Part shown: positions 1 to 8,205 of the stretch, piece by piece
Numbering within the stretch: position 1 is the first letter of the stretch
Layout: each line of letters starts with the position of its first letter
From: Bacteroides sp. An322
Lineage (GTDB): Bacteria > Bacteroidota > Bacteroidia > Bacteroidales > Bacteroidaceae
Direction: 5' to 3'
Assembly: GCF_002161765.1 (NCBI RefSeq)
Contig: NZ_NFIN01000003.1
Location: 142,220-206,219, forward strand
Length of the DNA stretch: 64,000 nt
Position numbers and translations under genes: made by a program
The notes under the pieces: generated by a model
The model's database searches: none
Seen by the model: only the letters and a program-made list of their open reading frames with translations
What the model was told of the DNA's origin: nothing

Positions 1-182
1 TCGAAGTGACTAAGTTGGCTTTTGATGAAGGTGTGTTTATCAATCCGGTTATCCCGCCTGCATGTGCTCCGCAGGATACGTTGGTGCGTTTTGCGTTGAT
101 GGCTACGCATACAAAAGAGCAAGTGGATTTTGCTATTGATAAATTGATAAAATGCTTTAAGCAATTGCATATCCTGAAATAA
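1..182 (+). CDS. Alpha-oxoamine synthase-like PLP enzyme, C-terminal fragment
   Basis: This is the last 59 codons of a gene that begins before the window; the stop codon is TAA at 180-182. The fragment carries the C-terminal pattern of fold-type I PLP enzymes of the alpha-oxoamine synthase group (serine palmitoyltransferase, KBL, BioF): an EGVFINPV stretch, then RFALMATHT and a final amphipathic helix. Serine palmitoyltransferase, which makes the sphingolipid precursor in Bacteroides, is the most likely member because the group is common in this order and the tail resembles it. The catalytic lysine lies outside the window, so the exact substrate cannot be checked. The next gene starts 6 bases downstream, which suggests cotranscription. 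Confidence 0.6.
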   Translation, partial: EVTKLAFDEGVFINPVIPPACAPQDTLVRFALMATHTKEQVDFAIDKLIKCFKQLHILK

Positions 183-188
183 CGGTTT

Positions 189-719
189 ATGATACTGAAT
201 GAAAGAGACAGCCGGCATGACCAAGTGCTGCAAATTGCTCAACAAATGATGATTGCCGCACGCACGGCACCGAAAGGGAAGGGAGTGGATATCATTGAAG
301 TGGCAATGGTAACCGAAAGCAATATCCGCATCTTGTCGGATACAATGAAACAGATGTACGAAGAAAACGGTTTTAAGTTTTTCTTGCGTGATGCGGAAAA
401 TATTCTGAATGCAGAATGCATTGTATTAATAGGTACGCGCGAACACCCTCAAGGATTGAATTGCGGGCATTGTGGTTTCGATGCTTGTGACGCACGTGAA
501 GAAGGGGTTCCTTGTGCGATTAACAGTGTGGATGTAGGAATAGCTATCGGTTCGGCTTGTTCTGTAGCTGCAGACCATCGGGTTGATACCCGTGTGATGT
601 TCTCTGCAGGGCTGGCAGCTCAGCAATTAGATTGGTTAGACGGGTGTAAGCAAGTGTATGCCATACCCGTCAGTGCGTCTTCTAAAAATCCGTTTTTCGA
701 CCGGAAACCCAAAGAGTGA
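189..719 (+). CDS. DUF2148 ferredoxin-like domain protein
   Basis: This 176-residue soluble protein has the DUF2148 layout. The N-terminal half is helical (ARTAPKGKG). The central part is rich in cysteines (LNCGHCGFDACD, then GVPCAINSVD), a spacing expected of an iron-sulfur or other metal site. A glycine-rich IAIGSACSVAADH stretch follows. The family is common in anaerobes and has no settled biochemical role; a redox function is only inferred from the cysteines. It starts 6 bases after the preceding PLP enzyme and is probably in the same transcript. A hairpin over the stop codon (705-740) may end that transcript. The family call is firm and the function is unknown. Confidence 0.8.
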   Translation: MILNERDSRHDQVLQIAQQMMIAARTAPKGKGVDIIEVAMVTESNIRILSDTMKQMYEENGFKFFLRDAENILNAECIVLIGTREHPQGLNCGHCGFDACDAREEGVPCAINSVDVGIAIGSACSVAADHRVDTRVMFSAGLAAQQLDWLDGCKQVYAIPVSASSKNPFFDRKPKE

Positions 720-740
720 TTTAAGGCAGTCTTTGGGTTT
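705..740 (+). terminator. Hairpin over the DUF2148 stop codon
   Basis: AAACCCAAAG (705-714) pairs with CTTTGGGTTT (731-740). The stem starts inside the last codons of the DUF2148 gene and ends next to the convergent HAD gene (stop at 750). There is only a short T run, so termination is plausible but not certain. Confidence 0.45.
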
Positions 741-749
741 GCGAAGCAA

Positions 750-1553
750 CTAAATGAATTTTTCTACTGCATAGGCTACGCCGTCTTCGTCATTAGATAA
801 CGTGATGAAGTCGGCGTTTTCGCGTACTACCGGTTGCGCATTTGCCATGGCTATGCCTAAGCCTGCATACTGAATCATCGACAAGTCGTTGAATCCGTCG
901 CCGATAGCAATCATTTCTTCTTTGCTCAGCCCGATTTCTTTTAGCAGTACAGATAAAGACTGGGCTTTATCAATGCCTTTGGGTACCAGTTCCAGGAAAT
1001 ACGGCTCAGAGCGGAATACCCCCATTTTGTCTTTCAGTTGCCCGTACATTTCTTTTTCTAAAACAGCCAAGCGGTCCGGCTCTCCTACTATCAGGCATTT
1101 GGTAATGGGGCGGGGGATAGCTTCCAGGAAATTATCCACTTTCTTTATTTTCATTACGTTCAGCAACGCTTCTTTCAGTACGTATTCGTCATCGGGCGAT
1201 TCGGTCAATACAAATTCATGGTCGTAAGTGACGATGGCAAAATTGTTTTCTTTGGCACACTTATATAAATAAGGTAAAACGTCGTCGTCCAGCCATTTCT
1301 TATACATCAACTCTCCGGTTTTCCAGTCGATAATTTCGCCGCCGTTATACGAAAGGATATATCCTTCGTAGCGGTCAAGTTCCAATGCATTGGCAAGCGG
1401 GGCTACGCCGTATGTAGGCCGTCCGGATGCCAGCACTATTTTTACACCTTGTTTTTGTGCTTCTATTAAAGTAGCGCGTGTATGGTCGGTTATTTTCTTT
1501 TTCGAGTTGGTCAGTGTGCCGTCTAAGTCAAGCACGAGTAACTTGTATTTCAT
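750..1553 (-). CDS. Cof-type HAD-superfamily phosphatase
   Basis: This 267-residue protein is a HAD phosphatase of the Cof/YidA type (class IIB cap). Motif I is DLDGT with the nucleophile Asp9 and acid/base Asp11. SGRPTYG near residue 43 corresponds to motif II, and GDGFNDLSM (218 onwards) is motif IV with the Mg-binding aspartates. The cap lies between these segments. Family members dephosphorylate sugar phosphates, flavin nucleotides or pyridoxal phosphate, and the sequence does not show which. It is a single-gene unit, convergent with the DUF2148 gene, and has its own promoter at 1584-1614. Length is typical. Confidence 0.9.
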   Translation of the reverse strand: MKYKLLVLDLDGTLTNSKKKITDHTRATLIEAQKQGVKIVLASGRPTYGVAPLANALELDRYEGYILSYNGGEIIDWKTGELMYKKWLDDDVLPYLYKCAKENNFAIVTYDHEFVLTESPDDEYVLKEALLNVMKIKKVDNFLEAIPRPITKCLIVGEPDRLAVLEKEMYGQLKDKMGVFRSEPYFLELVPKGIDKAQSLSVLLKEIGLSKEEMIAIGDGFNDLSMIQYAGLGIAMANAQPVVRENADFITLSNDEDGVAYAVEKFI

Positions 1554-1583
1554 ATTTCAATTCTTCAAAAATTTATTTCGGGA

Positions 1584-1614
1584 CAAAGATACGCAATCCT
1601 TGGCAAAATAGCAA
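1584..1614 (-). promoter_or_regulatory. Promoter of the Cof-type phosphatase gene
   Basis: On the minus strand there is a perfect -7 box, TATCTTTG (complement of 1584-1591), and a TTG -33 element (complement of 1612-1614). The distance from the T of TTG to the T of TTTG is 27 bases, the same spacing seen at the rpmB, tRNA and bat promoters in this window. Confidence 0.6.
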
Positions 1615-1674
1615 TGGATATGCCTAAATGTCATTCGGGTACTGCCAAAAATGCATACGGGTTTGTAGGCTTAC

Positions 1675-1740
1675 GAAGCTGGGTCTGATGGCTGATGAAG
1701 CAGGGTTCATCGGCAAACGAAGCAGGATTCATCAGAATAG
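1675..1740. repeat. 22-bp periodic intergenic repeat, locus A (3 units)
   Basis: Three adjacent 22-bp units (1675-1696, 1697-1718, 1719-1740) each begin with GAAGC, and the T/CATC or GAT segments recur in the same phase. They are imperfect copies. The same period and a related consensus occur at 27517-27595 and 49463-49565. The array lies between the Cof-type gene and the truncated surface-protein gene. Confidence 0.6.
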
Positions 1741-1795
1741 GCATGTTGGATAGTTGCGTATTCCGGTTTGATGTAGCGGGTTATTTAAATTAATC

Positions 1796-1813
1796 AAGAT
1801 AAAATTTTATCTT
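1796..1813. promoter_or_regulatory. Perfect 18-bp palindrome before the PLC-like gene
   Basis: AAGATAAAATTTTATCTT is identical to its own reverse complement and ends 12 bases before the ATG at 1826. It could be a regulator site, or simply a remnant of the lost 5' part of the gene. No clear -7 box lies next to it. Confidence 0.35.
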
Positions 1814-1825
1814 CAAAAACAAGGT

Positions 1826-3946
1826 ATGAACGGCGTGCATTGGGGCGACGAGAAAACTTTATCGACTACGGGGCAAAGTTTCTATGCGTTTTATCCATTA
1901 GCGACCGGTAGGGATGGTTCACAAGCTTCTACTCCCATAGAGGGGTTGGTTACAGATACGAAAGTAACTGCTACAATCCCCGTGGCACAGGAAAGAGGAG
2001 AACTTTTGACTTCTGGTAATACGCCTGCAATAACCGATCCGAATTGGAAAATCATTGCTCCTAATATGACGTATGCCATGATGGCTGGTACCGGCAAATG
2101 GACAAGCAACAATGAAACTGATAACGTAACCCTGAATTTCAAACCATTGGTTACAGTATTGGATGTAATTGTAAATGGACCGGAATCAAATAGTTACAGT
2201 GTTGCCCAAGTACTTGTACAAAGCAAAAATCAGCCGATAGTCGGAAGTTTTACTTACGATGTTGCAACAGGCGAATTCAGCGATATGCCTGCACAAGGGA
2301 CAAGCCAGAACAGGACAGCATCGGTGGATTGTATGGTTCCCGATGAAAGCGGTGTTCCGACAGCTATAAAATTGGCTTCTGGAGAGAAATTGAATGTCAA
2401 GTTCTTTTTGCTCCCGAGAGATATTAAGGCTTCCGAATTGAGCGTATCCGTTGTGTTGTCAAACGGTCAGACGCTTACCAAAGACCTTGCTGATGAAAAT
2501 GCTGAACATAATTTGGCTCAAGGAGAAATTGTCCGTGTATTTACTCCGAAACTGAATTCTGCCAATGTCAATAACTGGATGAGCCGCATTGGTGATGATG
2601 TGCTTTTTGCCTCTCAGCTTTCTATTCCTGGCACTAAACATTCTTTTACATATCGGACTTTTGGAAGTGAAAGCGGAGATTATGATGCCGAACATGATAT
2701 TATGCAATCATTCCAATCGATAGATATTGATAATCAGTTTGATGCGGGCATTCGTGCTTTTGATGTGAAAGTAAGTACAGGCTCAGGACAGGGCATCCAA
2801 ATTTATTCAGGTACAGAAAATATTGAGCCTTTGAGTAATTTTTTGAATGCATTAAAATCGAAGTTGATGACAGCTTCAACGGAATGTGCTGTGGTTGCTA
2901 TTAATTTTGTGGATTGGGGAGATAGTCAAAGCGAATGGTTGCGAAAACTATGTGCTGAAATAAATAATTGGAATAGCCGTCAAGGACAAAACAGTTATGG
3001 AGAACAATGGCTGCAACTTATTAATTCTCAAACAACTATGGGAGACATGCGTCAACGAATCGGTATTATTGTCCATTCGCCGGAAGCCAATCCGCGGGCG
3101 TATGATAACATAAGCATTATTGGAGGTTATAGCACCAGCGTACAAAATACAAGTTTGGTAAACTACAGTTTTGTAAGAGGGGATAATGTGTGGATTCAGA
3201 ATTTGCTTCAAGTGAACAATCCGGAAATCAATGTTGGTACGCATAATGGGGCAGGATTGACACCTTATTTTATTACCGAAGCTGTAGGAAAAGGTGAAGC
3301 TACTTCCTATGATTTGATAGACACCAAATTGGATTTGATAGACCAATTACTGAATACAATCCGGCAGCAGGGAACAAGTAACTTGTATGTGAATGACTTA
3401 GGTGGATTCTGTGTGGTAAACTACCGAGAATGGCAAGACGGCATATTCGGTGGTTCTTGGGTATCTAAGCCTGAAGAAAGTACAGGGTCTGCTACTTACC
3501 ACACATATAATGCTAGAAACATTTGGGGGGGATGGCAATGGAATGAAGATGGCAATGGTACTACCACCATTGACTATGCAAACATCCCTGAAAAAACTGG
3601 TTATACCTACTATACAGAAAAAAGACCTACAGATAATCAAGCTCCTGCAAGTCCTGAAGCCTCACGAAATGCTACGTGGCTATATGTAGATGCTACTAAT
3701 TCCCAACGTGGGCAGGGAGGCAACAATGCTTTGCTTGCCGAAAAGATAAATCCGCAAGCTTTGACTAAAATTTATAATATGGTAGATGAAGGACGTGCTC
3801 CGCTGGGTGTAGTTTATATGAACTTTGCCGGTACGGATGAAGTAACTATGGGAGGACATCCATATAATGTATACGGTACTCAGTTGCCTGCTATCATTAT
3901 ATCCAATAATTTCAAGTTTGCTTTGGAAACGAAATCAGGAAATTAA
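1826..3946 (+). CDS. Fimbrillin-like/PI-PLC-like surface protein, N-terminally truncated
   Basis: The 706-residue product starts in the middle of a fimbrillin/Mfa-like beta domain (about residues 1-240, for example FYAFYPL and YAMMAGTG) and continues into a PI-PLC X-type barrel (about 250-700: WMSRIGDDVLFASQLSIPGT, then QFDAGIRAFDVKVS). Surface proteins of this kind normally begin with a lipoprotein signal, but none is present; the frame is closed by a TGA at 1769 and has no start codon before 1826. Compared with bacterial PI-PLC, the first catalytic His is Lys271 (His sits one residue later), the FDIR Arg is Lys315 and the second catalytic His position is Ser328. The protein is therefore probably neither exported nor active in its present form. 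A strong terminator follows. Confidence 0.7.
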   Translation: MNGVHWGDEKTLSTTGQSFYAFYPLATGRDGSQASTPIEGLVTDTKVTATIPVAQERGELLTSGNTPAITDPNWKIIAPNMTYAMMAGTGKWTSNNETDNVTLNFKPLVTVLDVIVNGPESNSYSVAQVLVQSKNQPIVGSFTYDVATGEFSDMPAQGTSQNRTASVDCMVPDESGVPTAIKLASGEKLNVKFFLLPRDIKASELSVSVVLSNGQTLTKDLADENAEHNLAQGEIVRVFTPKLNSANVNNWMSRIGDDVLFASQLSIPGTKHSFTYRTFGSESGDYDAEHDIMQSFQSIDIDNQFDAGIRAFDVKVSTGSGQGIQIYSGTENIEPLSNFLNALKSKLMTASTECAVVAINFVDWGDSQSEWLRKLCAEINNWNSRQGQNSYGEQWLQLINSQTTMGDMRQRIGIIVHSPEANPRAYDNISIIGGYSTSVQNTSLVNYSFVRGDNVWIQNLLQVNNPEINVGTHNGAGLTPYFITEAVGKGEATSYDLIDTKLDLIDQLLNTIRQQGTSNLYVNDLGGFCVVNYREWQDGIFGGSWVSKPEESTGSATYHTYNARNIWGGWQWNEDGNGTTTIDYANIPEKTGYTYYTEKRPTDNQAPASPEASRNATWLYVDATNSQRGQGGNNALLAEKINPQALTKIYNMVDEGRAPLGVVYMNFAGTDEVTMGGHPYNVYGTQLPAIIISNNFKFALETKSGN

Positions 3947-3967
3947 ACCTATAAACTGCTCATAAAG

Positions 3968-4016
3968 AGGGCACAGGGTGTTACATCGGGCTTGTATGTA
4001 ACCCTTGTGCCCTTTT
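3968..4016 (+). terminator. Intrinsic terminator after the PLC-like gene
   Basis: A long stem (AGGGCACAGGGTGTTACAT at 3968-3986 against ATGTAACCCTTGTGCCCT at 3995-4012) has one mismatch or bulge and is followed by TTTT. Confidence 0.85.
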
Positions 4017-4141
4017 GTCTCATGGCTTTTCATTTATCAAATTTGAATGTCCGCATTTTACCAAATTACCTGTAGGGACATCCATTTTAGCATTTTAAAT
4101 GAAGGAGTCGTGCTTTTGCCATAAATGTTCTTTGTTATCCC

Positions 4142-4172
4142 TTGCAAATTCCTGTTTTTATTTGTATCTTAG
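4142..4172 (+). promoter_or_regulatory. Candidate promoter of the MgtC-like gene
   Basis: TTG at 4142-4144 and TATCTTAG at 4165-4172 are 27 bases apart when measured to the TTAG core. The -7 box differs from TAnnTTTG at one position. The gene starts at 4206. Confidence 0.45.
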
Positions 4173-4205
4173 TCCATGTTTTCAGAAAGGCTAAAATAGA
4201 AGCGT

Positions 4206-4874
4206 ATGGATTTAGTATGGGATTTCGCCTTGCGTCTGTTTCTGGCAGGGGTAATGGGCATATTGATTGGACTGGAGCGCGAATACCGGGCTAAAGAGGC
4301 TGGGTATCGGACGCATTTTCTGGTGGCATTGGGAAGTGCATTGATGATGATTGTGTCGCAATATGGTTTTACGGCTGTATTGGAAACAGACTTGGTACGG
4401 CTCGACCCGAGCCGCATCGCCGCTCAGGTGGTGAGCGGAATCGGTTTTATCGGGGCAGGAACCATTATTTTACAGAAACAGATTGTAAGAGGACTGACTA
4501 CGGCGGCAGGCATTTGGGCAACTTCAGGCATCGGGCTGGCTATCGGTGCGGGCATGTATGGCATTGGGATAACGGCTACCATTTTTGTGTTATTGGGGCT
4601 GGAAGCGTTGAGTTTCTTTTTTAAGAGTATAGGCTTGCGCAATATGATGGTCGAGTTTTCGGCACACGACAAGGAGGTGATTAAGCGCGTTTCGGCTAAG
4701 TTTCATTCGAAAAATTACATTGTGGTGTCTTATGAGATGTCGGAAGCATATAGCGAAGGCATGCCCATTTACCATGTAAGCATGGTCATTAAGGCGAAGC
4801 AGATGAACGAGGAGGGGCTGTTGTTGATGTTCATGCAGGAATTTCCTGACATTACGGTGACAAAAATAATTTGA
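4206..4874 (+). CDS. MgtC/SapB-family membrane protein
   Basis: The 222-residue protein has the MgtC/SapB N-terminal core of about five hydrophobic helices. It includes the family signature GLEREYRAKEAGYRTHFLV near residues 22-40 and SGIGFIGAGTII near 77-88. A soluble ACT-like tail of about 80 residues follows (from MMVEFSAH). MgtC proteins are linked to magnesium limitation and to inhibition of F-type ATP synthase in pathogens, but the role of the Bacteroidales members has not been established. It is a single-gene unit, and a hairpin overlapping its stop codon separates it from the convergent DUF2582 gene. Confidence 0.88.
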   Translation: MDLVWDFALRLFLAGVMGILIGLEREYRAKEAGYRTHFLVALGSALMMIVSQYGFTAVLETDLVRLDPSRIAAQVVSGIGFIGAGTIILQKQIVRGLTTAAGIWATSGIGLAIGAGMYGIGITATIFVLLGLEALSFFFKSIGLRNMMVEFSAHDKEVIKRVSAKFHSKNYIVVSYEMSEAYSEGMPIYHVSMVIKAKQMNEEGLLLMFMQEFPDITVTKII

Positions 4875-4904
4875 GCTTTTGAGTCTGATAACTCAAAAGC
4901 TCAA
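4871..4904. terminator. Bidirectional hairpin between convergent genes
   Basis: TTGAGCTTTTGAG (4871-4883) pairs with CTCAAAAGCTCAA (4892-4904). It includes the stop codon of the MgtC-like gene and lies just before the stop of the convergent DUF2582 gene (4910). Confidence 0.7.
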
Positions 4905-4909
4905 CAATA

Positions 4910-5128
4910 TTATCCGATGAAGACATTGATAGTAAGGAAAATTCTGTCACCATGTTCATTAACATCAAAATCAATTTTGTCTTCACGTGCAAGCCAGCCT
5001 ATTGCTGCATTCAAGTCTCTGTCGGTCAAGCCTGTGGCTGATTTCAGTTCTTCGTATTCCCAGTGCCGGTTGTCCTTCAATTTTTCCCAGACAAGTCCGG
5101 CGTTTTCTCCAATTTGACTTTTGTTCAT
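4910..5128 (-). CDS. DUF2582 winged-helix protein
   Basis: This 72-residue protein is predicted to fold as a small winged helix. Helices cover IGENAGLVWEKLK, YEELKSATG and RDLNAAIGWLAREDK, followed by a beta wing (IDFDVNEHGDRIFLTINVF). This is the DUF2582 family, common in Bacteroidetes and some other anaerobes. DNA binding is suggested by the fold only; no target is known. The gene is alone, with a housekeeping-type promoter at 5178-5208, which suggests substantial constitutive expression. Confidence 0.85.
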   Translation of the reverse strand: MNKSQIGENAGLVWEKLKDNRHWEYEELKSATGLTDRDLNAAIGWLAREDKIDFDVNEHGDRIFLTINVFIG

Positions 5129-5177
5129 TTTGTCCTTAGTTTAGGGTTGGTATTTAAAGGTATTAAAGCGTATAAGG

Positions 5178-5208
5178 CAAAGTAAGCAAAATTCCAGTAA
5201 ACAGTCAA
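5178..5208 (-). promoter_or_regulatory. Promoter of the DUF2582 gene
   Basis: On the minus strand, TTACTTTG (complement of 5178-5185) is the same -7 variant as at rpmB. TTG (complement of 5206-5208) lies exactly 27 bases from the TTTG core. The leader is about 45 bases. Confidence 0.6.
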
Positions 5209-5357
5209 CTTTTTCTTGTTGTTTTTTATCAAAACGGATGAATTTTCTTTTAATTGTTACATAATTGTTGTGTTAAGTTTGTTGTTTTATGCTCGGATAT
5301 TAGATGAAAGATGTTTCAAAAGCGTGAAATTTATTCGTTTATTCCAGTGATTTTATA

Positions 5358-5365
5358 TACCTTTG
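5358..5365 (+). promoter_or_regulatory. -7 box of the map-tsaD transcript
   Basis: TACCTTTG is a perfect match to TAnnTTTG and lies 25 bases before the map ATG. No good -33 TTG is seen at the expected distance. Confidence 0.5.
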
Positions 5366-5390
5366 CCTATGTTTTTAAGAAACATGAGAG

Positions 5391-6248
5391 ATGATAAAGA
5401 GAAATAAGGTAAACTGGAAGATTCCGAAAGGAGCCGAATTGACCGAACTGGATAAGAAAGTGCTTTATTTTCAGAATAAAGGGCATTTGGTTCCGACCCG
5501 TGAATTGATAAAGACTCCGGAACAAATAGAGGGCATCCGTCGGGCTGGCTTGCTGAATACGGCTGTGCTGGATAAAGTGGCGGAAAACATTAAAGAGGGC
5601 ATGAGTACTGCCGAGATAGACAAGATTGTTTACGATTATACAACCAGCCATGGCGGTATTCCCGCATGTTTGGGCTATGAAGGTTTCCCCAAAAGTGTAT
5701 GTACCTCTATCAATGAAGTGGTGTGTCACGGGATTCCTTCGGAAGAAGAAATATTGGAAGAGGGCGACATTATCAATGTAGACTGTACGACGATAGTGGA
5801 TGGTTATTATGCGGATGCGTCGCGCATGTTTATTATAGGCAAGACAACCCCAGAAAAGGAAAAGCTGGTACAGGTGGCACGTGAATGTATGGATATCGGT
5901 GCCGAGGCTGCCCAACCTTTCGGATTTGTGGGAGATATCGGACATGCAGTTGAGAAACATGCCAAGAAAAACGGCTTTTCGGTTGTGCGTGATTTATGCG
6001 GGCACGGAGTCGGGCTGGAATTCCATGAAGAACCGGACGTGTTGCATTACGGACGAAAAGGTACAGGCATGTTGCTGGTGCCGGGAATGGTCTTTACCAT
6101 TGAGCCGATGATTAACATGGGAACATGGGAAGTATTTATAGATGAAGAAGACGGTTGGACGGTCGTAACGGAAGACGAGTTGCCTTCCGCACAATGGGAA
6201 CATACGTATGTGATGACCGACAACGGTTTGGAAATATTGACGTATTAA
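5391..6248 (+). CDS. map: Type I methionine aminopeptidase
   Basis: The enzyme removes the initiator methionine from nascent proteins. All five metal ligands of the pita-bread fold are present (Asp131, Asp142, His205, Glu238, Glu270), as is the substrate-contacting His113 in the CHG motif. At 285 residues it is longer than the approximately 265-residue minimal form, because about 40 residues precede the catalytic core; the conserved core begins near TRELIKTPEQI. The ATG at 5391 lies 25 bases after a -7 box, which fits this start. It is followed after 9 bases by tsaD, and the two are probably cotranscribed. Confidence 0.96.
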   Translation: MIKRNKVNWKIPKGAELTELDKKVLYFQNKGHLVPTRELIKTPEQIEGIRRAGLLNTAVLDKVAENIKEGMSTAEIDKIVYDYTTSHGGIPACLGYEGFPKSVCTSINEVVCHGIPSEEEILEEGDIINVDCTTIVDGYYADASRMFIIGKTTPEKEKLVQVARECMDIGAEAAQPFGFVGDIGHAVEKHAKKNGFSVVRDLCGHGVGLEFHEEPDVLHYGRKGTGMLLVPGMVFTIEPMINMGTWEVFIDEEDGWTVVTEDELPSAQWEHTYVMTDNGLEILTY

Positions 6249-6257
6249 GATGGATAT

Positions 6258-7286
6258 ATGGAAGGAAAAGACATTATTATATTAGGTATAGAGTCTTCGT
6301 GTGACGATACTTCGGCAGCGGTTATCCGGAATGGGGTATTGCTTTCGAGTGTCATTGCCAGTCAGGCAGTGCATGAAGCATACGGAGGCGTTGTGCCCGA
6401 ATTGGCTTCGCGCGCACATCAGCAAAATATCGTGCCTGTGGTTCACGAAGCATTGAAACGCGCAGGGGTTACGAAAGAACAACTTAGCGCAGTCGCTTTT
6501 ACCCGTGGACCCGGACTGATGGGTTCTTTGTTGGTCGGAGTGTCGTTTGCTAAAGGGTTTGCACGTGCCTTAGGCATACCGATGATTGATGTTAATCACC
6601 TGCAAGGGCATGTGTTAGCTCATTTCATTAAAGAATCGGATGAAGATACCGACCAGCCTAAGTTTCCTTTTATCTGCTTGTTGGTGTCGGGCGGAAACTC
6701 TCAGATAATCCGCGTAAACGCATACAATGACATGCAAGTCTTAGGACAAACCATAGATGACGCGGCGGGCGAAGCGATTGATAAGTGTTCGAAAGTCATG
6801 GGATTGGGTTATCCGGGCGGACCGATTATTGACAAATTGGCGCGGCAAGGGAATCCGAATGCCTATACGTTCAGCAAGCCTCATATTCCGGGTTATGATT
6901 ATAGCTTTAGCGGATTGAAGACTTCTTTTCTTTATTCGTTGCGCGATTGGTTGAAGGATGATGCCGATTTTATTGAGCATCATAAGACTGACCTTGCCGC
7001 TTCTTTGGAAAAGACAATCGTAGATATTTTAATGGATAAGCTTCGTAAAGCAGTAAAAGATACAGGCATTAACGAAGTGGCTGTAGCCGGAGGCGTGTCT
7101 GCCAACAATGGTTTGCGCAATGCTTTCCGTGAACATGCTGCCAAATATGGGTGGAAAATCTATATTCCCAAATTCGGTTATACGACCGATAATGCGGCTA
7201 TGATTGCCATAACGGGCTATTACAAATATCAAGATAAGGATTTTTGCAGCATAGACAAGCCTGCATATTCGCGGGTAACTATATAG
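6258..7286 (+). CDS. tsaD: tRNA N6-adenosine threonylcarbamoyltransferase
   Basis: TsaD/Gcp transfers the threonylcarbamoyl group to A37 of tRNAs that read ANN codons, acting with TsaB and TsaE. The 342-residue length is typical. Visible family marks are the N-terminal ILGIESSCDDTSAAV phosphate-binding segment, the metal-binding His114 and His118 in VNHLQGH, the LLVSGGNSQI strand-loop and the C-terminal AVAGGVSANNGLR and TDNAAM motifs. It lies 9 bases after map and 33 bases before the cinA-like gene. Confidence 0.97.
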   Translation: MEGKDIIILGIESSCDDTSAAVIRNGVLLSSVIASQAVHEAYGGVVPELASRAHQQNIVPVVHEALKRAGVTKEQLSAVAFTRGPGLMGSLLVGVSFAKGFARALGIPMIDVNHLQGHVLAHFIKESDEDTDQPKFPFICLLVSGGNSQIIRVNAYNDMQVLGQTIDDAAGEAIDKCSKVMGLGYPGGPIIDKLARQGNPNAYTFSKPHIPGYDYSFSGLKTSFLYSLRDWLKDDADFIEHHKTDLAASLEKTIVDILMDKLRKAVKDTGINEVAVAGGVSANNGLRNAFREHAAKYGWKIYIPKFGYTTDNAAMIAITGYYKYQDKDFCSIDKPAYSRVTI

Positions 7287-7319
7287 GTATCAAGAATATT
7301 AATTAAAAGAAAAATCAGT

Positions 7320-7820
7320 ATGTCAGTAGAAACTAAAAAACTAAGTAAGGAAATAAGTGAAATTTTTTGGAGGGAAAATTTCACCTTGGCTACAGCTGAA
7401 AGTTGTACAGCCGGTAATGTTGCGGCAATCATTACAGCCATCCCTGGCAGTTCTCGTTTCTATAAAGGCGGAGTAGTAGCGTATGCAGACGAAGTGAAGC
7501 AAAATTTGTTGCATGTGAATGCGGAAACATTGGAAACATACGGAGCCGTAAGTGAAGAAACCGTAATTGAAATGGTAAAGGGGGCTATTGAAACATTCGG
7601 TACAGATTATGCGATGGCAACTTCAGGCATTGCAGGTCCCGGCGGAGGCACTCATGAGAAGCCTGTAGGCACAATTTGGCTTGCAGCCGGAAGTAAAGAT
7701 AAAATTGTTACGGAAAAATTGACGGAAGACGAAGGACGCGAGAAAAATATCCAGTCTGCTACTAAAAATGTGTTGCAATTATTGCTTGAAGTATGCCAAA
7801 ATCAAGAAAATAAGCAATAA
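7320..7820 (+). CDS. CinA C-terminal-type nicotinamide-nucleotide amidohydrolase
   Basis: This 166-residue protein is the stand-alone CinA C-terminal (PncC-like) domain, which deamidates nicotinamide mononucleotide to nicotinic acid mononucleotide in pyridine nucleotide recycling. The conserved AESCTAG motif occupies residues 26-32, with PGSSRFYKGG and the glycine-rich SGIAGPGGGTHEKPVGT segment further on. The N-terminal MoCF-like domain of full CinA is absent, as in PncC. A role in NAD salvage is inferred from the family. It may be the last gene of the map-tsaD transcript; a strong promoter for rpmB follows. Confidence 0.9.
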   Translation: MSVETKKLSKEISEIFWRENFTLATAESCTAGNVAAIITAIPGSSRFYKGGVVAYADEVKQNLLHVNAETLETYGAVSEETVIEMVKGAIETFGTDYAMATSGIAGPGGGTHEKPVGTIWLAAGSKDKIVTEKLTEDEGREKNIQSATKNVLQLLLEVCQNQENKQ

Positions 7821-7844
7821 AGCACCAATTAGTTGCAGAAAAAC

Positions 7845-7875
7845 TTGCATATATAAAATAAAAGCACTTACTTTG
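7845..7875 (+). promoter_or_regulatory. Promoter of the rpmB-rpmG operon
   Basis: TTG (7845-7847) lies in the string AAACTTGCATATAT, and TTACTTTG (7868-7875) is followed by CACTCC. The same upstream string and the same 27-base TTG-to-TTTG spacing occur at the tRNA-Arg promoter (34895-34925), which marks both as strong housekeeping promoters. Confidence 0.75.
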
Positions 7876-7924
7876 CACTCCGTTTTAAGGAGCATAGAAA
7901 TAAAACTATAAAAACTAGATAGAA

Positions 7925-8185
7925 ATGTCGAAAATTTGTCAAATTACCGGAAAGAAAGCCATGATTGGCAACAATGTTTCACACTCTAAAAGAAGAACGA
8001 AAAGAACGTTCGATGTGAACTTGTTTACAAAGAAATTCTACTATGTAGAACAAGATTGCTGGATTAGCCTGAGAATCTGTGCTAACGGCTTGAGAGTTAT
8101 TAATAAGAAAGGTCTGGACGCTGCGCTGACAGAAGCTGTAGCTAAAGGCTATTGTGATTGGAAATCTATCAAAATCATTGGTTAA
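7925..8185 (+). CDS. rpmB: 50S ribosomal protein L28
   Basis: An 86-residue basic protein with the L28 pattern: an N-terminal [23 protein letters not shown], split here across its zinc-free beta ribbon, and a C-terminal helix containing [13 protein letters not shown]. It is a large-subunit component that binds 23S rRNA. It is the first gene of a compact ribosomal cluster (rpmB, rpmG, DUF4295), 20 bases before rpmG, and is driven by the strong promoter at 7845-7875. Confidence 0.97.
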   Translation: MSKICQITGKKAMIGNNVSHSKRRTKRTFDVNLFTKKFYYVEQDCWISLRICANGLRVINKKGLDAALTEAVAKGYCDWKSIKIIG

Positions 8186-8205
8186 TTAAAAGGAGAAAAT
8201 AGACT

